Source of the DNA: Tenebrio molitor | Lineage: Eukaryota; Arthropoda; Insecta; Coleoptera; Tenebrionidae | DNA: 64,000 nucleotides | Assembly: GCF_963966145.1 (NCBI RefSeq) | Contig: NC_091051.1 | Location: 7,068,001-7,132,000 of the forward strand | Direction of reading: 5' to 3' | Shown here: one piece after another, positions 35,701 through 48,843 of the stretch | Numbering within the stretch: the first letter of the stretch is position 1 | Layout: each line of letters starts with the position of its first letter | The notes under the pieces: generated by a model | The model's input: only the letters and a program-made list of their open reading frames with translations | The model's database searches: none | Told to the model about the DNA's origin: nothing | Position numbers and translations under genes: made by a program

Positions 35701-38700
35701 AATGGCGCGTTCGAGAATTGCGAAATGAGCGCCCCCTCGTTGTAATTTACTGAAAACAGACGACCAGACCACCATGTAAAACGAGGGCGTCACGCCAAAT
35801 TAGTGGAGGCAAACTTGCCTCCAGTATATGTCTGTTACATTTGGGCCAATTTGCTTGTTTATTAAGGTAAGTGCTGAACGGGGAATTTGAATTTAATTAT
35901 GGTTCGAGCGCATCACTGTTGCCAACCGTCATCGTCTTAACTACAGCCCTGTTCACAATTCACCACACGTAACACTCGACAATAGGCTGAAAAGTTGCGG
36001 CAGGTCAGTGCGTCTTTTAAATGTCACAACGGTGACGTTCCTGAATTACTCAGCCGCCTGCGATTACATCCCATCCTCCAGTGTTGAAACCGCCGGAGAC
36101 TCGGTCTGCTAGATAGAAAGCCCCGAGGGGAAATCCCGCCAAAAGTAGCTTATCAGTTACGGCGGCCATGCCTTAATTAAGAGCAACGCCCTCTTGTCTT
36201 GTAAATGATAACAGTTGTAATGGGAGATTCCGCGGTGGGTTGCTGCTGTTAAAGTGGAGACAGGGCTGGGGGAGCTCCCGGGGAGATGTTACAGACAGGG
36301 GCGTCGAGGGAGCAAGTGGGGGCACGGTCCCAAAGCTCCGGTGCTCAAGCCTCCCGCTTTTCAAAAAGATTTCTAACCCGCCAGGCGTTACCTACAACTC
36401 CGGTGCTCTACGAATTTCTTTCAACTTTTTTCAATAGAATTACCAACACATTTAGCAATTTGACAATTTAGAAATCATTATTGCATTTGGTGTGAAAAAT
36501 ATTTCTAATTTCATGTTTACACGTGACCTCATTTGACGTCTTCTTTGATATTTGACACTTCGACAACGCTTTAACCTCAATTAGAACTAGAAATAAAAGA
36601 AAATCAACTTGAAGTCTTCCAAAATCTGAGGAATCTGCTCAGGATTAAAGGAATGACTAGAGCACGACCCACAAATATCTTACGTATTTGGATATTTTAA
36701 TGATTAAGTATTTAAATGACAGTTTAAAGATAACAGGAAGAAATTACACATTACTGCTGCAGAATTGATCAGACAATGTGGCAAAACATTTTGTCAAATA
36801 AGTGAAGAAGGGTGATCAACTGTGTGATACATAGCAGCGAACATTTTTTCTTTGAAAACAATAAATTTGTTTTTGTTGTTTTTATTCTTTCTTGACCACT
36901 TGAACAACGAAAGTTGTGAGATTATTTGATATTTTTTTTTACTTTAAATTACATAATCCGAGAACCCCTTGTTTTTAGGCAACCAAGTAATCACATTACA
37001 TGTCATTACTTGTCAAATTTCACAGCCAATTACCAGGTAAGAAACATTTGTAACAACCCTGCAACACCTCTAGTCTCGTTCCAAGAATACAGACAAGAAA
37101 ATTTGTCCGGGACCTTATCTCGCCGCCCCTGGTAACGGCGGCTGCGAGTATGTTAGGTGCGCAGCTACAATGCGAGTTAACTTCTAAATTATGTAGAGGT
37201 TATGTTTAAAATGTCCCGAGTGTTGCAGCCGTAAAGCGTAAATTTTTATCTTGCCCGATTTGGCCTGGAGAGGCAGACAAAGTTGTTGGTTAATGATTGT
37301 ATATTGCTCCGGGAGTTGATTTAAATCGACTGTTCGTTTACAGGGCGCCTATAACGATCCTTATTTAAATCCCCGTTCATTTTAATTACTTTGTTAAGTT
37401 GGCAATGGTGATTGGACAGACACATTCGAATGCAGGACTCAAACTCATTAAATTACAAAGTTCGCTTAAAATGACGTCCCCCCGTTGTTGGAACTCTTTG
37501 TAAATCAGCGTTCCCGAATTTTATTATTCGACTGCAGAAGTTGAAGATCAATACGAGCTGACCTTATTTTAATGAATTATACCTAACGTTTCACCCGGGG
37601 ACATGATAAGAAACTTAAAAGAAGTTATTTGTCAAACTAAGATTCCATATCCCTTCGTTTAGACGTCGGACTTGAAGTATCAGAATGGAATATCAAAGAG
37701 ATAAGAGGACTTTGTAATTCATCGACTGCACGACCTGAAACTCGACTGAAACACAAAGCGTTTTATTGCTCGACATTATTTCGCAATAACTCGCCTCGAA
37801 TTAAGAACAAACTCAAAGAAACTCTTTCCTCCGTTCTTTCCTACGCTTAATCCCCAGGACTAAACGAAATGCTGCATAAAACCCATTTGAGTATTGAACT
37901 TTAACCGAAGAAATCAGCAATGGAAATTCTTTTTGCTTGTTTTCTGCCGCCGCCATCGACACGTAGGTCGTAACTCACGCCGTCATCAATGCTGAATCAA
38001 GAAGTCGGAAGTTTGCGGTTTTTTAACGCATTTATCTTAATCTCGACTTTCCCACTGTGCTGAAACTTCGCCCTCGAAAAACTGGGGAGACCCTCCGCTT
38101 CCTACTCCACATTTTATTTATTTCGTACATCTTTAGTCGCCAAAAATGCATTAAATCTTGAACGTCGGTCCTTTCATTTGCAACCGGTGATACTTTTTAG
38201 GTGTTTGCATTCCCCACAGCCGCTCCCGAAATAAAATTCCTCACGGTTTCGCCAGCCTACAGGATTCGAGGACCACTGAACCGAGACCCTTATTTAAAAA
38301 TGTGACACATAGGTCCTATTAAATAATACATCCATTACTTTACGTTAAGTAATGGCGATTCATTACCCACGGCCGTGTGTAATAAATCATTTCTCACGGG
38401 GTGTGACCAATCAAGTAAACTATGAAGTTGTTACGATACAGTAAGTCATAATTCGCTAATGTTCATCCGTTGATTCTTAATTAAAAAAAAATAAATAAAT
38501 GAATCCTGATAGTGAAAATTATGAAATTTCTACGTGGTAGAAAAACTATGCTATTGTACTCGCGTGTAATGCTCGAATGATTACTCACCTTCATTATCGT
38601 GAGCAATAGACGCTCTTCATACATTCATCAAAATTAAAATATATTATAATATCTTTTTTATTAATCATAATTAGTTGTTTCTAGTTATTTTTTGCTAACA

Positions 38701-39676
38701 AAAATATTACACTACTTGCTAAAAAATTCTTACATCATAAGAGATGCTCTTGATCTTTTTACGCGGAAATCGATACACTAGTAAAAATAAATGGCAGGAA
38801 TAGTTTCAGATTCACTACTTTATCGACAACTGTCTCAGCAGGTAATCTTTATAAATAACTTATCCACATTTATGATGACATAAAGTAGGTAGTTATATAC
38901 TCTTAGCCCTTGCTTAGAAACACAGATAGAAGGGTGGTTTAAAAACCCCTTATTAAATGTTTAGTAGGGGGATATTTAATTATACTATTACTGTTACAAT
39001 AGCTCTCCCCACCTCTACATCCCTCACCCCAAACTCTGAAACTCCAACTCTTTTAAAACCGAACTCTTGGTGAATTTCGAGGGTCAAGTATTTGACAATG
39101 TTTTTGTTAGAAATAGGAAAACTAAAAACTAAAACTATGCATTGGCTTCTTTGAAAAAAAATTAGACTGGATCTATTTTCCCTCATGAATTAGTTCAAAT
39201 GTTTTCAAATTGAAAATTGGATTATACTCTAGGAAAATAATAATCTTATGTAAAGGACTACATACTTTAAAAACATTCTGTAAAAGTATCGGGCCTTCAA
39301 ATAAATATATATTTAGAGTAGGCGTAGGAGACATTCTAATTCTTTTAACAGTGTAAAGTAATTTTTGTAGGTAACCAATTATTCTCCGGAGTTGCATAGT
39401 AAGCTTTTTCCCAATTTCATATTGTCATATTCCGTAGAGGGAGAATACCTAATTTTATTTCGTTAAAATGTCAGGCGTTTCTTGTGTCATTTTCTACGCT
39501 GGAAAAATGTTACAAACAATTGAATTTCCATAGGTTGCTCCAAATATAAATTTATTTGAAGGCCCGTTAGTAGGATGTTTAGGTGCTTCTACGTCCTGAG
39601 AAGAAGGTACTGATTTACGTGGGGTGGAATTAAATGGTCATAAAAAAGAAATATTGAGCTGATATTTCAATGAAAG
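32718..39676. other. Gene-free stretch
   Basis: About 7 kb without a recognisable gene. The part at 35640-38460 is GC-richer and contains unique-looking blocks. A hairpin with arms TGGAGGCAA/TTGCCTCCA is at 35803-35822, and a pair of palindromes is at 38332-38383. A single repeat terminus (ACACACCCGGTA) is at 34783-34794. The short frames have no recognisable product. Confidence 0.4.
38332..38383. repeat. Two adjacent palindromes
   Basis: The first is CCATTACTT, 5-base loop, AAGTAATGG (38332-38354). The second, 38362-38383, is the near-perfect palindrome ATTACCCACGGCCGTGTGTA plus AT, centred on GGCC. Confidence 0.7.
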
Positions 39677-39682
39677 TTTATT
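39677..39682 (-). terminator. Polyadenylation signal of the TIL gene
   Basis: AATAAA on the minus strand, about 110 bases after the stop codon at 39794. Confidence 0.6.
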
Positions 39683-39793
39683 AACACTATCATGTAACAA
39701 AAAATATTAATAATAATAGCACCAAAAATTAACTTAATTAATGTGACGAAAAATGCTGGAAAACAGTTATAATAATGAGGGTACCACCATTAA

Positions 39794-40550
39794 CTAGGAG
39801 AAGTTGTTGGGACAACTGTCAACAGGAACGCACTCATTAGTTTGGTCATCAAGGACATATCCCTCTTGACAGAAACACCCAGCGACGCATTTTCGTTCGC
39901 ACACTCTCAGTGGCTGGGAACAAGTACCAGGACAAGCAGTACCGCAATCTTTATACACCTCGTTCGCTTTACAAATTTCTGAAATTCAAGTTAACTGTAT
40001 CGAAAGCAAAACTGAAAACAACGTTTACCTTGACTGCAACTATCTTGTGGCACGCAAGGACCATCCACAGCACTCCTGATGTATCCTTTCTTACAGACGC
40101 ACGTTTCCACACAGCCGTCGGAACAATTTTGTGGTGCATTGTTATTACACGTTGGTTGACACAACCAACCACATTCTCTAAATTCTTCGTTTTCCATGCA
40201 TTGTGGCACATCTACACAAAATGTGCGTAAATCCAGAAGAACAAAGTTAATACATGTAGGTACTTACCTTTGCAAGCTTCTACTGGTACGCATTCGCCGT
40301 CTACACTTCTTCTGACAAAACCTTCTAGGCAGAAGCACCCTTGGGCGCACACGTCTGGGCATGCTTTAGGGGAGGCGTAGTCATTGCAAGTTTGTGGGCA
40401 ATAAGTACCACAGCTTGAGTATTGTTCATTTGTATCACAAACCTGGACCTCGCCTTGAAATTCAAATTTAAATCAGTTTAATTTCGTGGCAGTTAACTTA
40501 CGAGCAGCGGCAACTCCAAGAAGAAGCAGTCCAGTGAATAGAGTGAACAT
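39794..40550 (-). CDS. Secreted protein with three TIL (trypsin-inhibitor-like) domains, complete, 4 exons
   Basis: The product is 200 residues. Exons on the minus strand are 40550-40502, 40453-40268, 40211-40029 and 39978-39794; introns are 48, 56 and 50 bases, all GT-AG, all in the same phase. Exon 1 encodes the signal peptide MFTLFTGLLLLGVAAA. Each later exon encodes exactly one TIL domain with the full set of ten cysteines (domain 1: Cys 22, 31, 35, 39, 48, 52, 56, 58, 71, 77). Such proteins block serine or metallo-proteases outside the cell, in haemolymph immunity, moulting or venom. The target is not predictable, but the short loop between the fifth and sixth cysteine differs between the domains (CPDVC, CSDGC, CERKC), so they may have different targets. 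A TATA-like TATTTAAAT lies at 40634-40626. Confidence 0.92.
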
Positions 40551-41909
40551 TTTGATTTATTTTGGATTGTGTGTGAGTTCTGTCAAGTTTGAGTTGACTC
40601 TGGTTCTGTGGCGCCAGTGCAGGATTTAAATACCTGAGCGATATTGTAATTGGTGCAAACATGTTTATCGGTTGCGAAAAATTATTTGGGTTTCGAAACA
40701 ATGTTCTATCCAAAAATGTGTTATCAAGATTTATGTTGCCAAAAATGTGTAAATAAAGCAAATTTTGTGATTTTAGGAAATCTAAAAAATTTAAATATTG
40801 ATTCATTTTAAAAAGGAGTGACTTTTTGTATAGAATAAACTTCCTTGAATTTTATTTAAACATTTTTTTAATTTTGAAATAAATTAATGACAAAGAAATG
40901 TTGTGGAACTATGAGTGATAATAATCTAAATATTAGCCAGGTCACGTACCTATTCTTGTGTAAAGTAGCTCGATGTGCTAGTTTTTTTGAGATTTTTGTT
41001 TACTCCCTCGTTGGCTTTGTTATCATTAACCTTTCGAGTGGTTGATGATAATCTGTTTACTCATCCCAAGTACTCCAAATATTGATTAGACAAAAAACAA
41101 AATGCAAAATAATCTTTGAGTAAAATATTGAAATATTGAAATACGTACAGTGTTTACCAAGAAGTTACCATATGGAAGGATTTTTTATTCAATGATTTCA
41201 CAAAGATTTTATTACGACAATTGTCTGCTTCTCTAAAGACTAACAATATGACTGACAAGAGTTATCACGTAACTAGTTCAAATTTGAAATTTTATGCCCA
41301 CATGAAACCTTTCAGAAAAATTTTCATTAAAACAATATTTTTCCATTACTTTATATTGAACACCAACCCCATTTTGTGCATTTTCTTTTTTAATAACGTC
41401 AAATTTGACGTATATTGGGAGTCACGTGATAACTGACATTTTGCTAAACAATGTCTAAAAGTAAAAAGGTAAAAAACTTGTCCCCTCACAAATAAAAAAC
41501 GAATTTGCTTTATCTAAAGGTATTGAGCTATAGTTGTCAGCTCTGATTCAAGTTTGACCTTCGCAGTGACAAATATAGTAATGTATTTAAAGAGTGCCAA
41601 AAAAAGCCCAATTTAACAGAACGAGTTGAATACAACGTTTTTTTGTTCGAGGAGCCCCTTCAAGGCTCCAAACCTCCAAATCGCTTAAAATCTTTAAAAT
41701 TAGCTTGACGTTTCGTTTTGACAAGTTGTGACATTTATCAAATGAAATCCGTTCACAGAACACAGAGGAGAAAATTCTCAAATTCTGACAGTGCCGAACA
41801 AAAAACTAAATTTTACATCTTTGAGAGGTACTACAATTTCATTTTCCGGCCTCCGTCTAAATTTACTGAATTGTCATTCGCCCAAATCATCTGGAAATAG
41901 TGAATTCCA
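40551..41909. other. Gene-free stretch upstream of the TIL gene
   Basis: It contains the TATA-like sequence at 40626-40634 on the minus strand. No other feature could be supported; the short frames at 41221-41436 and 41718-41900 have no recognisable product. Confidence 0.4.
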
Positions 41910-42255
41910 TGCCTAAAGTCCCTTCAAAAATCAAAAAACCACCACCTGTTACTTTTGATTGGTAAATTTATAAACCCTAGGTAGTTATTTTTTCATACTA
42001 TGTTGGTAAAAATAAATTATGACATTTATTTGATAAAATTTGTTCAAATTGTTTTATTATTGCTCAGCACATTTCATTTATTTATTAATTCTTATTATTT
42101 TTACTTAAACATGCCCAGAAAAACAACACTTAATAAACACTTAACCTCAAAATTTCAATTCTCACCAAATTCTACACTAGACAGAGTTGCCGATAGTAAT
42201 TATCGAGGAAAATGCGACGTTAGTGGTTTTTTGATTTTTGAATGGACTTTAGGCA
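41910..42255. mobile_element. Foldback/MITE-like element, ~34-bp terminal repeats
   Basis: The left end TGCCTAAAGTCCCTTCAAAA followed by ATCAAAAAACCAC is matched by its reverse complement at the right end (to 42255) with two or three changes. The unit is 346 bases. A 98-codon frame crossing it (42000-42296) has no transposase or other recognisable feature. Confidence 0.7.
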
Positions 42256-44588
42256 AGAAAATCGAAACAGGAATTTTTTATGAAATATTTTACTAGGTTG
42301 GTGACAGAATTGCACTAGGGAGTGGCAGGTAGTAATGATCCAAGATTAATTTACAATGTAATCCGGGAATATATGATTTAAAAAATGTTACTTTCATTTA
42401 TTCCTTTAGGAGTTCTTTATCAACAAACAAATGGAAAATTCTCACACTCCTGTATTCAGTTTTTGTTAATTAAAGTGTGTCACTTTTCCCCAATCTCCCC
42501 AATAATACCAACCTAAAAATGAGCAAACTTAAAAATGAGATATCTTAATACGAGCCAGCTTATAAAATAAAACTCGTCAGATTTGACTTTAATTAACTTC
42601 CGCAGTAGATCTGGCGTCAGTCCCTTTACCATTATTAAAACAGCGAGACCCAGAGCAAGACTCTTTTTTCATCCGAGGTATGATTGGGACAGTTGCCGGT
42701 GACGTCTCCAATTTCACGGCACGTCGTTCGCAGATGGCGCTTTTCGCGCCAATTCTGTCCGGTTTCAAACCTAATTAACTAAATGTGGCGTTTTCTCGCC
42801 TGTCCGCTGCCAATTACACGACGAAATTACAATAAAATCTCTTTATAACAGTCATTTATATGTTGATGAGTCATGTGCGCTCGAAAAACTTCGTTTTCGG
42901 CCGATTTGGGTGAGAAATTTTCGTCATTTCATGGAGATTTCTCACGAATTAAAGCAAATTCACGTGTAATTTCGACACGTCGTGAGGTCGGCTCGCTTAA
43001 AATCTCCCATCGAGACTGCCAGATAAAAGTGGAAGCGCTAATGAGAATTTTAAATACAGATTTTACATTTGTATGAAATGAATATTCATCCGAAAGGGCT
43101 CTTATCGTGGATCGTCACGGCTTTTTCAGAAATTCTAATTTACACTGACAAACGTGCGGAACGATTAGATAAATGCTCGTCTCTTCGGATGATTTATAGA
43201 AATTGCAACAGAAAAACTCCTAACTGAATAAATTCCCAAATAAAATACTCCCCTCAACGTGACGTTCCAAATTAACATAGATAGGTGCCCCACAAGAACA
43301 ACTATCCAACCACTCCGGTGTCATTTATCCCCAAGTGTCGCCTCGAAATTCATTTTTGTCGGAGCTTCTTGTTAATTCTGACGAACGCGAATTATAATTT
43401 GTACTAATTACGTCGGGTTATTTTAAAAAAATGTCTCCGGATTCCCGTGACGAGGCGTGGGGGTCGCTCTGTGTAAACGGAGAAGTTGGGGTCTTGTATC
43501 TCTTGAACTGTATCTATGCAAATCTGTGCTGGGGACGATCGGTTTGCATAATACAGGCGGCCCCGGTCGGTTCTTAGCTACTTTAACAACTTTGATCTCG
43601 CAGCTTGCAACAGCGAGAATCACACCTCGCTCCCTCTTTGATTAATTTAGGTCCGGAGTCGTACTTTGTGACATTTTCCCTTCTAATGACGGTCGAGTCG
43701 CAAAGAGATTCTTTCGGCGTCGCCAAAAAATCCCCGGAACTAATATCAATTTTAATTATATGGCGGCGCACTGTTGGGACAGAACGCATGGATGAGAGGA
43801 CTCCGAAATTGATTTTGTTTTGCATTTGATTAATTACACGGGTGCGTGATTAACAATTTTAATTTTCCATTCGATGGAAATCCAATTGAGTGTCGGTGAC
43901 AGAAGGAAATAATTGTGTTTGTCGCCGACAATAATTATTGCTCGATACAAAACGAACGCCAAGAGATCCACCGGCGAGCTTTTTAATTAAAAGACTTTTA
44001 AACAACACCCACTGCGGACCTTATCGGATGCATCAGATCCCAGATTACACAAGACCAATACGAGGTGTCGCTAATCTAATTTCCGAAGAAACTTGCACAA
44101 TACCCGCTACTGCTTGCAGGATTTTTACACCGTACGGGGTCGACTCCTGAAAGATTTTTCTTCGATGGAGGTTTGATGGCGTTGGAACTTCCTGCTATAC
44201 GGGACAGACCTGCTACGTTCACTTAATCCATTAAATTTAATGTTGTGTTGTTCTTGCACCAGCCAATACCGTACATGCACTCTTGCTTAATGAAGGCAAG
44301 CTCGAGACCGGTATAGGACTCCACCACCTATTTTGTCGAGGAATCCTTCCTAGAATATGTGGCGAACATGGGAATTTCAAAGTGACACCGAGATCATTAA
44401 AACAATAATTTAGGAGCAAACCAGTCACTTGAAAGCAAATTTTATAAAATCTGACGTATCAGGGAGTGAGTCACGAAGATATGTGTGCGATAATGCTGTC
44501 TCTATCATACTTGTTGCATAAATATCTATTATATTTTTATAAATATGTAGAATAATTGGTACACAAGTAAAATAATTACAGTATCATG
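42256..44588. other. Gene-free stretch
   Basis: A relatively GC-rich, unique-looking stretch (42570-44450). It has short overlapping frames on both strands but none with a recognisable product or splice chain. It could be non-coding regulatory sequence or an intron; nothing in the sequence decides this. Confidence 0.35.
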
Positions 44589-45066
44589 TACAGGGTTATT
44601 CACGAGAGGGGTATTTCTGAATTTCTTTTTACCGCAACCCATTATACACATTGCAACAATATCTTGATTTAAAATTTTGAAATTAATTATATGTAACTGA
44701 ATCCACGATGGCTCTTTGTCCTGTCTTTAAAATGTCAATTCGAAAAATCTGTTTTTAAAATAACGACGAAAACACTGACATGCTCCTTATTTATGGAGAG
44801 TGTGGAAAGAATTCTGTCGCCGCTGTGGATGTTTACAATCCGATGGTAGACACTTTTTACATGAACTTAATTTGTTAATTTATTTGTTGAATTTTGATTA
44901 AATACAGGTTATCTGTCAATCTGACATTTCTGACAAATCTATCCAACTTACTTTGATTTCTAATTTAAAAGAAATAACACATTTGATTTAGTAGTTACTG
45001 ACATTGATATTGTTGGTTGCGGCAAAATAAAAATTCAGAAGTAACCCTCTCGTGAATAACCCTGTA
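44589..45066. mobile_element. Foldback element ending in TACAGGGTTATTCACG
   Basis: The left end TACAGGGTTATTCACGAGAG and the right end CTCTCGTGAATAACCCTGTA are exact inverted copies. The match continues inward through a GCAACC motif. The middle is not obviously inverted. No coding capacity. Its subterminal block is shared with the element at 25204-25549. Confidence 0.85.
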
Positions 45067-47260
45067 TGTATCTACTATAATTACAAATTCTCAAAATGAG
45101 TTCCAGTTAGGTTTTGCTTCCAGTTTGTAAATTTTAGTAAAGAAAAAATTGAAAATACATATGAAAGAATCACTTCGTAGAGTGTTGAAAACGAAGAAAG
45201 AAGAGACAAAGGTGCATAATTTGTGATTTGATTATAAAAAAGATTGTATTTGAAGGCTTTTTTTTGAACAATGAAAACAGGGAAGGATTTTTAATAATAC
45301 TTTTGAAGGAGAATTGCTACTACAGGCACAACAAGTAGATTTCTATATGAATGCAGTTCCTTCCCACCGTAAAAGAGTCATAATTTTTCCTGTTACTGGC
45401 AAAACTGGGTGGGTTCAGGACTGCATAAAAAGCAATAAATTATTGTGCTGACTACCACCAGAACATGAATTGCTTTGTCTCGGTAGCAAAACTATGTTTT
45501 TATAACGAACAGTGCACATAAAAAGCCCAAACAACAAGAAAGGTGAAATTAAGGAGTCTTGGCGTGTAGATTCAAACAAAACAAATTTGAAAATCGAGCG
45601 AAATAAATGTTTTGGCGTTCTTCTTAGAAGAATTGATAAGTTCAGCAACAGTTTATAACAATTAAAAACACTTATACCTAAAATTCGTTATGGTAAACAG
45701 CTGTCAATTCACCAAGTAAGCAAAGTGCGTGTAGGACTACAAGTGGTGCGAATTGTTTTGCATGGCTACCAACGATATACTGAACACGTTGAAACAATTA
45801 AAATGGCGCGTTTAGTATTTTTCACTGCATTACGTTGTGGAACTAAAATTTGAAAAAGTAAACTCAGTCATTGAATGAAGTGTACTTTGAATTCTGATCG
45901 TGGTCAAAGTGTTTTTCTACGACTGGTAAAAAAAATATACTATTTTTCACTATTTTAGTGTGTAAAACATATGTAATTGTGAAAAAAAGGAAAAATTGTG
46001 AGAAAAGTATTTACATTAGCGGGTCATTCATCATTCGTGAAAGAAGTACCTAGGACTTTATGCAATTGTTGCATATATTACTGTTTTCGTCGTCGATAAA
46101 GACTTAATAATAAATTCTTACAATAATCAATTGTGTGATGCCTCTTGCTGTTGTTCTGAGAGATACAAGAAACATACAATTAAGTGCGAATCTATTATTA
46201 AAGCTTGATCTAGTTCTCACCCAGCATAGAGGTAAGTAAGCCTAAGTCAACGCTTAGTAATTTATTATTGAAACAATTTCCCAACCCTTGTAAAATTTAT
46301 AGCGAAACTATAACAATGTATAACAGACTTAGGCAGAACTCTCAATCAAAAAGTTTGGATTTTACTTGTTCCTACTTTATAACTAAGTATACCTACCTCT
46401 AAGATTATGTTTTTTCTAATTAGTTAAACAAGAAGTAGGTTAGGAGCCTCTACGGCTATTGTTTTCAACAGTATTCAACATTAACAACTTCATAAGCAAA
46501 TAAGATACTTACAATATTCTCAAAAAAAAAGTGAGTAAATAAAGTAAGTAGGTACATACTTATCAACTTCTAGTAAATCATTTATTATTTTCACAAAACT
46601 CTTAACTGCTTGCAAATGTTGTTTATGGTGTTCTGGTACATATTTTAATGACTTTCGCTTAGTTTTTCTCGTACAGTTTCAAGTAACATATCAGGACAAT
46701 AAGTCTTCGAGAAACTTTTCGTCATTACTGTCGTATGCGGCCCCGCAATTTCTTGCTAAAAATGCTTCAGGAATGATGTTAACAAATGGAGTCAACCCTA
46801 ATTCAAAAAGAGAGTGAATGGCAACAATGAATACCAATGGAACCGTGCTGCGTCGCAGTTTAAATTTAACTTCTTGTTTTTATAGTGGCACATTCGATGT
46901 AACAAGTCAAAATCCAAAGAAATTCTAAAAAATGAGAAACAAAATATTTTTCGCAAATATTTTAATTAAGTAAATATGTAACAGTTTAGTGAAGCTAATA
47001 TTTAAAGACGAGAGGTTAAAGTGTCTTTATCATTATTAATAACCATGTAGTAAAACTTTGCTGTAATATTTTTAAAAATAATGTTTAACTGTTCAAGTTT
47101 TTAAAGTTAAGATTTGAAAATTGATGAATCATTACACTTATTTAAAATGTTACTCAAACACCGATAAATGATAAACTAACGTGGGAACAGAACTTCACCT
47201 TGTTAAAAGCAGAAGTTTAATCTAAATTTTTGAATATGTAGTTTCATTCATTAAAAATTA
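45067..47260. other. Gene-free AT-rich stretch
   Basis: No gene, RNA or complete element could be recognised. Only short frames are present, the longest being 77 codons at 45415-45648 on the minus strand. Confidence 0.4.
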
Positions 47261-47584
47261 TACAGGGTTATTCTAAATGATTGTAGTCGAAGTAGGCGTG
47301 AAAATTAAATGCAAAATTTATGGTTGCCGCTCCACATAAAAAAAAAAACATCAAAATGATGTGAATAAGTGAGTACACACCGTTCACACACGGGAGTTAC
47401 ATAACTCAATATTTCTGGATTCAATCGTTAATTCAACAAAAATAAATAAAAATCTCATCACCGCACTTTTCACCTAAAAAATGACGATGACAGCGACAAA
47501 ACTGACAGTTCACATGAAAGCGGCAAAAATGTAATAACATGGGCATGGCCTACTTCGACTACAATCATTTAGAATGACCCTGTA
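47261..47584. mobile_element. Foldback element ending in TACAGGGTTATTCTAAATG
   Basis: The left terminus TACAGGGTTATTCTAAATGA, followed by TTGTAGTCGAAGTAGGC, is inverted almost exactly at the right end (to 47584). The element is 324 bases, and the arms match over about 40 bases. No coding capacity. Confidence 0.85.
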
Positions 47585-48802
47585 TTATAGATTTGCGTTT
47601 CCACCAACTAACAGCATGAGCATACTTACATACCTACTTCAATTTATTTTTTTTATTCATTTAAAACTTTTCGTCTTTTACATTTGCGCATTGAATATTT
47701 CTCATGTGGTCTTGATGTTCGTGTTCAAAGGCATTAAAAAATCCTTACATTACTATTTAATAAAGCAATCTCATTTAAAATGTCAAGACACGGACGGATG
47801 AAAACCATTGTTTGCAGAAATTAGTTCTACATATTTAGATTGAGTCGTTAAAAGAGCTATCATTATAGCCAATAAAAGGCGATAAGCTGCCAAGCACATA
47901 TGTACTTAACAATATCAAATAAAAATGACATACAATGCGTTCGCGTTCAATTCATTTTGATTTGTGGAATGTCATAATTTCAAAAATGTTGTCGTAGTTG
48001 GTGTTTCGCTTTTATATCATTCGAGTTCTTGTGGTTTCTTAAAATAATTTTCTAAAATTCATCCTCCCCAAAGTAGGTACTTTGTTTAGGCAAACTGTGT
48101 ATTGCATTCTCATTTTTGAAAATTTAATTTTTCTTAAAAAAATATTCTTGTAAAAACTCTCGTTTTGTAACTTTTTCTATTACGAGCCGCTACTATTGTT
48201 CCAATAAGAAAAACGTTCATATTCAAAGGAATACAAATATTTTTACGAATAATGTTGATTTTGCATTTAAAGTTTCTCCGCGAATGAAGATTATTTATTA
48301 GCGTTGCAGCGTTTGTCGTGGGACGTTTGTCGTTTCCATTTGTGTATTTATTATTCAAGATAACCGGCGGAGACGGAGTGAGGAAGTGCAAACCGCTCCG
48401 CAGTCTTTATAAATTCAGAATTTATTATGAAGTAACAGATTAATTAATCCAATATAATGCCACCTCTAACGATTCCGCAAATTATATTTGTTACATTTAA
48501 ATTGCAAATTGGGCAAGTTACATTCTTCCCGGTTATTTTCTTCGGAAAAATAAAGATGTTACATTTCAAACCACCTCCTAATAAATTCCTTTCCATTCTG
48601 TCCCACAATAAATTACTTCTCATCGTATATTAATACCGCTCGTTAATTCAAGCGACGTCATTATTCTTCGGTATGCAGTTTAATTCTTAAATGAGCCACA
48701 AACAATAAATTTTCTTGATATATGTATAACAACGCATTGCAAAAGATGCAGGTTTTATCTAATTTGAATAATTTCATGAACGCCTATTATTTCGAGAATC
48801 CT
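47585..48802. other. Gene-free stretch
   Basis: AT-rich sequence up to the polyadenylation signal of the TLCD5-like gene. No feature could be supported. Confidence 0.4.
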
Positions 48803-48808
48803 TTTATT
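48803..48808 (-). terminator. Polyadenylation signal of the TLCD5-like gene
   Basis: AATAAA on the minus strand, 36 bases after the stop codon. Confidence 0.75.
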
Positions 48809-48843
48809 ACACTTAAAATTAGTTACAATTTGCTCCGATAATC

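Noticed and set aside
42000..42296. 98-codon plus-strand frame with a hydrophobic start
   Set aside because: It mostly lies inside the foldback element 41910-42255 and crosses its right arm; no transposase or other domain.
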